Shown here: positions 23,509 to 25,732 of the stretch, piece after piece
Layout: each line of letters begins with the position of its first letter
Numbering within the stretch: position 1 is the stretch's first letter
Assembly: GCA_900548195.1 (NCBI GenBank)
Contig: URJQ01000027.1
Span: forward strand, 1-25,732
DNA: 25,732 bases
Source: an uncultured Prevotella sp.
Lineage (GTDB): Bacteria > Bacteroidota > Bacteroidia > Bacteroidales > Bacteroidaceae
Reading direction: 5' to 3'
Program-made: the position numbers and the translations under genes
The notes under the pieces: model-generated
Told to the model about the DNA's origin: nothing
What the model saw: only the letters and a program-made list of their open reading frames with translations
Databases searched by the model: none

Positions 23509-23685
23509 TTTTTTAATTTATTGACCTCATCAGTCACAACAAATTAGACATTTCTAAGTTATATTATAATATAAGGAGTCAGCCAAGCAGAATTCTTATG
23601 CCCAGAGATTTGTTTCTGCCCATAAAGTAATGCCGAAGTGAAACCTTTCAACTACTCTAACAGAAAATAACCCCAAAAATAATAA
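23509..23685 (+). other. Long 5' leader of the polysaccharide export gene
   Basis: About 175 nt without a credible frame on the plus strand. It holds a loose stem, TTATGCCCAGA against TCTGCCCATAA (23597-23607 and 23616-23626) with a 2x2 mismatch. Leaders of Bacteroides capsule operons can be targets of UpxY-type antitermination factors, but no such gene or known site is visible here. Confidence 0.4.
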
Positions 23686-25689
23686 ATGAAAAGATTTCTT
23701 ACTATCGTAATGTTTGCCGTTCTGGGTTTTGCGTTTGCAAATGCTCAGTCCACTATGACCGATGATCAGGTGCTTCAGTATGTAATCAAGGAGCATGATG
23801 CAGGAACCTCTCAGGCACAGATTGTGACAAAACTTATGCAGAAAGGAGTGGATATTTCCCAGATTCGCCGCATAAGGCAGAAGTATGAGCGTCAGTTGAA
23901 AAACGGTGGTCTCGGCATTGTAGCCGATGAGTCTGTGTCAAAGGCGGAAAATACGCTTCGAAAGAACAATGGTGACGCAAAAAAAGGCACCAGACTCGCA
24001 AAGAACAAGAGTCGGGATAATAAGAAATCCAGCAACTATACCAGTAACAAATATAGTTCTAACAGCAATGGCAATCTCAATCAGATGGATGTGGATGCCG
24101 ATGATGAGGAATACAAAGCTATAAGAACGGAACTTCAAGGCTTCGGATTTGAAGATGATGCGATGGACGAAGACGCCAATAGAGAATCGCTCTATCATGG
24201 TCGCAAGGTGTTCGGTCGAAACATCTTCAACCGTGAAGACCTCACCTTTGAGCCGGTGATGAACATTGCCACTCCGCAGAATTACGTGGTGGGTCCTGGC
24301 GATGAGGTAAAGGTGGATATCTATGGAGCATCCCAGAAATCACAAGTCTATACGGTGAGTCCTGATGGCGACATCACCATAGATGGCTTCGGACCTGTCA
24401 ATATTGCAGGATTGACAGTACATCAGGCAAATGCCCGACTGAAGAGCACTCTCGGCGCACGTTACAGCAGTAGCAGCATAAAGATGACATTGGGTCAGAC
24501 ACGCACTATCACCGTCAATGTGATGGGTGAGGTGATGTCTCCAGGTACATATACTCTGTCTGCCTTTGCCAGCGTATTCCATGCGCTCTATATGGCAGGC
24601 GGTGTGAATGAAATCGGTACATTGCGCAGCATTAAGGTGTTTCGCAAGGGTAAGTTGCTCAGTAATGTGGATATCTACGATTATATCCTGAATGGCAAGA
24701 TGAACGGTAACGTTCGCCTTCAGGATAATGATGTCATAATGGTAGGACCTTATGAATGTATCGTTGACATTGCCGGAAAGGTGAAGCGCCCGATGTATTA
24801 CGAGATGAAGAAGTCGGAAAGCTTGACCACTCTTCTCCGTTATGCCGGCAGTTTCGCAAGCGATGCCTACACCAAGTCGCTCCGCGTCATCCGCAAAAAC
24901 GGCAGCAGGTACTCCGTCCACAATGTGGCAGAGTTTGACATGAGTTCCTTCCATGTGGCTGACGGCGACTCTGTTACCGTGGATTCCATCATTCCTCGTT
25001 TTGAGAATATGGTAGAGGTGAAGGGTGCAGTCTTCCGTCCAGGAATGTATCAGATAGGAGACGAGATATCCACTGTGCGTTCATTGATAGAAGCATCAGA
25101 GGGATTGACAGAAGAAGCTTTCACAGCTCGTGCCGTAATGCACCGCATGAACCGTGACCGTACGCTGAAAGTGATAAGCCTTGACATAGAAGGCATAATG
25201 TCTGGTAAATCTCCTGACGTCGCTTTGCAGAATGAGGATGTAATTTTCATCCCGACAATCAGTGAGCGACAAGACGACCGCACCATCACCATCCATGGAG
25301 AAGTGCGCTTCCCTGGTGTGTATAAATATGCTGAGAATGAGACGCTTGAAGACTTCGTGCTTCAGGCGGGAGGACTCAATGAGACTGCTTCGTCCGTGAA
25401 AGTCGATGTGGCACGCCGCGTGAAGAATCCTAAGGCGCTGACTGCAGATTCAGTCATCGCGAAGACCTACAGTTTCGCTCTCAAGGACGGCTTCGTGATT
25501 GACGGCGAGCAAGGCTTCTGCCTCGAACCGTTTGACGAGGTATATGTGCGCAAGAGCCCAGGCTACACAGTGCAGCAGAACATCAGAATCGAGGGGGAAG
25601 TCAATTTCCCTGGAGTCTATGCCCTTGCCAAGCGTGAGTCACGTCTTACTGACATCGTCAAGGCGGCAGGAGGCGTGAACATAATTTAA
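23686..25689 (+). CDS. SLBB-domain polysaccharide export protein (Wza-like), apparently cut short
   Basis: 667 aa as read. After a signal peptide (MKRFLTIVMFAVLGFAFANA, then Q) comes a helical N-terminal region (about 25-75, DQVLQYVIKEHDAGTSQAQ), a low-complexity Asn/Lys/Ser linker (about 95-135), a polysaccharide export domain (YVVGPGDEVKVDIYG, YTVSPDGDITIDGFGPV) and at least five SLBB repeats. The repeats begin near GEVMSPGTYTL, GKVKRPMYYEM, GAVFRPGMYQIG, GEVRFPGVYKYAEN and GEVNFPGVYALAKR. Relatives usually run to about 800 aa. Here the frame stops with AAGGVNII and a TAA at 25687, just where a conserved continuation (like YxKGARLIR) is expected. It should form the outer-membrane exit of a capsule or exopolysaccharide system; partner genes lie outside the window. 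Confidence 0.88.
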   Translation: MKRFLTIVMFAVLGFAFANAQSTMTDDQVLQYVIKEHDAGTSQAQIVTKLMQKGVDISQIRRIRQKYERQLKNGGLGIVADESVSKAENTLRKNNGDAKKGTRLAKNKSRDNKKSSNYTSNKYSSNSNGNLNQMDVDADDEEYKAIRTELQGFGFEDDAMDEDANRESLYHGRKVFGRNIFNREDLTFEPVMNIATPQNYVVGPGDEVKVDIYGASQKSQVYTVSPDGDITIDGFGPVNIAGLTVHQANARLKSTLGARYSSSSIKMTLGQTRTITVNVMGEVMSPGTYTLSAFASVFHALYMAGGVNEIGTLRSIKVFRKGKLLSNVDIYDYILNGKMNGNVRLQDNDVIMVGPYECIVDIAGKVKRPMYYEMKKSESLTTLLRYAGSFASDAYTKSLRVIRKNGSRYSVHNVAEFDMSSFHVADGDSVTVDSIIPRFENMVEVKGAVFRPGMYQIGDEISTVRSLIEASEGLTEEAFTARAVMHRMNRDRTLKVISLDIEGIMSGKSPDVALQNEDVIFIPTISERQDDRTITIHGEVRFPGVYKYAENETLEDFVLQAGGLNETASSVKVDVARRVKNPKALTADSVIAKTYSFALKDGFVIDGEQGFCLEPFDEVYVRKSPGYTVQQNIRIEGEVNFPGVYALAKRESRLTDIVKAAGGVNII

Positions 25690-25732
25690 AGGTGTCTGCG
25701 CTCATCAACCCATGTGTTGAAGAATGTTTAGG
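25690..25732 (+). other. Tail past the export-gene stop, probable out-of-frame remnant
   Basis: After the TAA, the frame shifted by one reads LKVSALINPCVEECL, which resembles the region that should follow the last SLBB repeat in relatives (a K-G-A-R-L-I-R then an acidic stretch). This supports a frameshift around 25682-25700, either real or a sequencing error near a contig end. Confidence 0.35.

Overview
The window looks like a chromosomal piece from a Prevotella-like member of the Bacteroidales. The evidence is moderate-to-low GC, Bacteroidota-type promoters (TAnnTTTG near -7, sometimes with TTTG near -33), almost no Shine-Dalgarno sequences, AT-rich leaders such as AAAACAACAAAACAAC before starts, and family content typical of the group: a GH106 rhamnosidase, a secreted C1 peptidase, an SLBB polysaccharide exporter and an MltF-type lipoprotein. 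The genus is an inference from these features. Both window edges cut through or end close to genes.

Layout. 1-560: tail of a small unknown gene converging on a second small unknown gene with a strong hairpin at its 5' side. 657-4752 (minus strand): YqhD-type alcohol dehydrogenase, secreted papain-fold (aminopeptidase C-like) peptidase, and Xaa-Pro aminopeptidase. 4985-6427 (plus): secreted PhoA-family alkaline phosphatase, divergent from the aminopeptidase, with a small leader hairpin and a good terminator. 6428-7274: an 847-bp gene-free gap holding a 14-bp palindrome and a degenerate 22-nt tandem array. 7275-11415: a tripartite TolC / HlyD / 14-TM MFS efflux operon. 11543-12370: AraC-type regulator. 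12613-15318: GH106 alpha-L-rhamnosidase-like enzyme with a long 5' leader. 15568-16650: leuB with a near-canonical promoter. 16766-18744: two exported TPR proteins 5 nt apart. 18875-20197: DbpA-like RNA helicase with a DEFD motif II. 20233-21549: MltF-like lytic transglycosylase lipoprotein. 21770-21910: an orphan promoter followed by two hairpins, a possible small RNA. 21959-23369 (minus): C-GCAxxG-C-C redox-type protein and a lipoprotein of unknown function. 23686-25689: SLBB polysaccharide export protein with a ~175-nt leader and an early stop near the window end.

The theme is cell-envelope and periplasmic work: phosphate release, peptide breakdown, efflux, glycan hydrolysis, peptidoglycan cleavage and polysaccharide export. 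I see no CRISPR array, tRNA, rRNA, transposase or phage module. The least explained signals are non-coding. They are a pair of related inverted intergenic repeats (15335-15429 and 18748-18853, in opposite orientation), the 22-nt tandem array (6747-6900), and the orphan promoter-hairpin unit (21770-21910).
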